A program made the translations under genes and the position numbers. Of a stretch of 64,000 bases of DNA, positions 62,799 to 64,000 are shown piece after piece. This DNA is from Amphibalanus amphitrite. Taxonomy: Eukaryota > Arthropoda > Thecostraca > Balanomorpha > Balanidae. The first letter of the stretch is position 1, and every line of letters starts with the position of its first letter. Location of the stretch: assembly GCF_019059575.1 (NCBI RefSeq), contig NW_024882903.1, forward strand, positions 102,002 to 166,001. Direction: 5' to 3'. The notes below the pieces were generated by a model. It saw only the letters and a program-made list of their open reading frames with translations, was not told the DNA's origin and ran no database searches.

Positions 62799-63342
62799 AC
62801 TCTATTGCTCAAATTCATTCACTTGTGATCGGATTCCCAGCTAAGAAGTGATTTGAGAGAAAACTGCAAATGAGGCACTTTGCCCCCACAACGGGGCAAG
62901 GCGCCCCACATGGCCTGGGGAAAGAAACCCCATACCTACCAAAGGTTAAAAATTAAACATGGTATTTGGCTAAATCTTCTGTGAGAGACTTGTACCGCAC
63001 TGGTGTCTTCAGTCTTCTAGAGGTACAGTCACCAGCACTTGCTACTAATCACCTCGTTTTTGCTCAGTGGTTTGAAGACCGATCAATTCTCAGTCGCGCA
63101 AGATACGTCAAACGATCCGTTTGGTCCTCCGATTTTCGAATATCTAACTTGTTTTTGTATATTCGAAGCATTTTGGGATGGGGAGCTAAAAAATCTCTTT
63201 TCTCCCCTAAAGTGTGCCCCAAGAAGTCGTAGAACCTAGCCCCGCCTCTGATCCACAGACCACTAGTGCCATCTCTTGTCAGCCGAACAAGGCGCAGAAG
63301 TAAATAATGTCACGTGACCTTTGCACACGCTACAATTACTAC
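62799..63342. other. Gene-free stretch
   Basis: No gene. It contains CGGGGCAAGGCGCCCC (about 62,892), related to GGGGCAAGACGCCC near 60,778 and GGGGCAAGATGCCC near 61,187; it may be the debris of another inverted-repeat family. Confidence 0.4.
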
Positions 63343-63540
63343 GCAGCTGTAGTGGGGGAAGCGGGGCGGAGGCGTGGAGAGGGACGCGATCGGTCGGCTG
63401 GGGTCAGGTCGCCGAGGTCAGAGGTCATCCGCCGGAGGGTGTTTGAGCGGTTGGGCCGTGTGGGCTGGGGCCTGCGGAGTGGAGAGCGCCTGGGACTGTC
63501 TGGAAACAAGCCCTACAACGCTGTGACAGTCGAGAATATT
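63343..63540 (+). CDS. Candidate internal exon, product unknown
   Basis: A frame open across the whole interval reads GEAGRRRGEGRDRS...EVIRRRVFERLGRVGWGLRSGERLGLSGNKPYNAVTVENI and ends at a donor-like ATT|GTGAGG at 63,541. An acceptor-like TACTACGCAG ends near 63,346. The C-terminal part looks like folded protein sequence rather than repeat translation, but I recognise no family and cannot show a neighbouring exon. The rest of the putative intron is GA microsatellite. Confidence 0.28.
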
Positions 63541-64000
63541 GTGAGGAAAGAGAGAGAGAGGGAGAGGCAGAGAGAGAGGGAGAGAGAGAGAGAGGAGAGA
63601 GAGGAGAGAGGGAGAGAGAGAAAGAGAGAGAGAGAGAAAGAGAGAGGGAGAGAGAAAGAAGGGAGAGAGAGAGAGAGAGAAAGAGAGAGAGATAGAGGGA
63701 GAGAGTGGAGCGAGAGAGAGAGCGAGAGCGAGAAGAGAGAGAGAGGAGGAGAGAGAGAGCGAGAGAGAGAGCGAGAGAGAGAGAGCGAGAGCAAGAGAGA
63801 GCAAGAGAGCGAGAGCAAGAGAGAGAGGGAGAGCAAGAGAGAGAGAGAGCAGAGAGAGAGCAAGAGAGAGAGCAAGAGAGAAGCAAGAGAGAGCGCAGAG
63901 AGAGAGCAAGAGAGAGAGCAAGAGAGAGCAAGAGAGAGCAGAGGAAGCGAGAGAGAGGGCGAGAGAGAGAGAGGGCGAAGAGGGAGAGAGGGCGAGAGGG
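63541..64000. repeat. GA-rich microsatellite
   Basis: Imperfect (GA)n with AGAGAGAGC, GGAGAG and CAAGAGAG variants continues to the window edge. Leu/Ser-repeat ORFs on the - strand are artefacts. Confidence 0.95.

Noticed and set aside
63418-63931. Leu/Ser-repeat ORFs on the - strand
   Set aside because: Pure translation of GA microsatellite.

Overview
The window looks like nuclear DNA of an animal, most likely an arthropod and perhaps a crustacean such as a barnacle. The evidence is animal-type transposons (Ty3/gypsy, LINE, Tc1/mariner, hAT, TTAA-site MITEs and a tyrosine-recombinase retroelement), gt-ag introns, long micro- and minisatellites, and very GC-rich host exons. The species cannot be fixed from sequence alone. 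Host genes are few. There is one intronless SLC22-type transporter on the + strand (25,895-27,877). There is also part of a proline-rich, probably secreted, protein on the - strand, with three exons that splice in phase (48,889-48,739, 48,512-47,187, 38,397-38,154) and an intron of about 8.8 kb. A weak candidate exon lies at 63,343-63,540. Most of the remaining sequence is mobile or tandemly repeated.

Layout. 752-6,182 is a nearly pristine Ty3/gypsy element (TSD GTCTT). 7.1-9.8 kb holds a degenerate minisatellite and two short hAT-like MITEs. 11.65-18.05 kb is an old AGGTCA-rich repeat that has received a Tc1/mariner element (11,702-13,056) and an intact two-ORF LINE (about 13.27-17.84 kb); a related uninterrupted copy lies at 55.79-56.29 kb. 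19.48-21.83 kb is a second nest: a TTAA-flanked AGGTCA-rich element carrying two smaller inverted-repeat elements. 21.93-23.10 kb is a related TTAA element. 24.24-24.84 kb is a minisatellite. 29,628-34,974 is a second Ty3/gypsy element (TSD TCACC) whose pol ends early at a single TGA and whose leader holds a tRNA-like sequence. 34.99-35.77 kb is another TTAA-family copy. 38.15-48.89 kb is the proline-rich gene. Its large intron carries, in antisense, a DIRS-order (Ngaro-like) retroelement with SGNH-hydrolase, gag, RT/RNase H and tyrosine-recombinase ORFs, plus several minisatellites. 48.9-49.4 kb is a CAGA/CGGA microsatellite. 50.36-50.74 kb is a multi-hairpin foldback. 57.1-62.8 kb is a dense cluster of inverted-repeat elements, including a 1.9-kb hAT that carries an AGGTCA element and a SINE. 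63.54-64.00 kb is GA-rich microsatellite.

Three observations stand out. First, several related repeats are saturated with AGGTCA/TGACCT, the half-site of nuclear hormone receptors, and they act as landing pads for other transposons. Second, in the proline-rich gene the sequence at two splice acceptors has been amplified or copied into the neighbouring intron. Third, the tyrosine-recombinase element combines an SGNH hydrolase with an apparently complete recombinase and two changes of reading frame.
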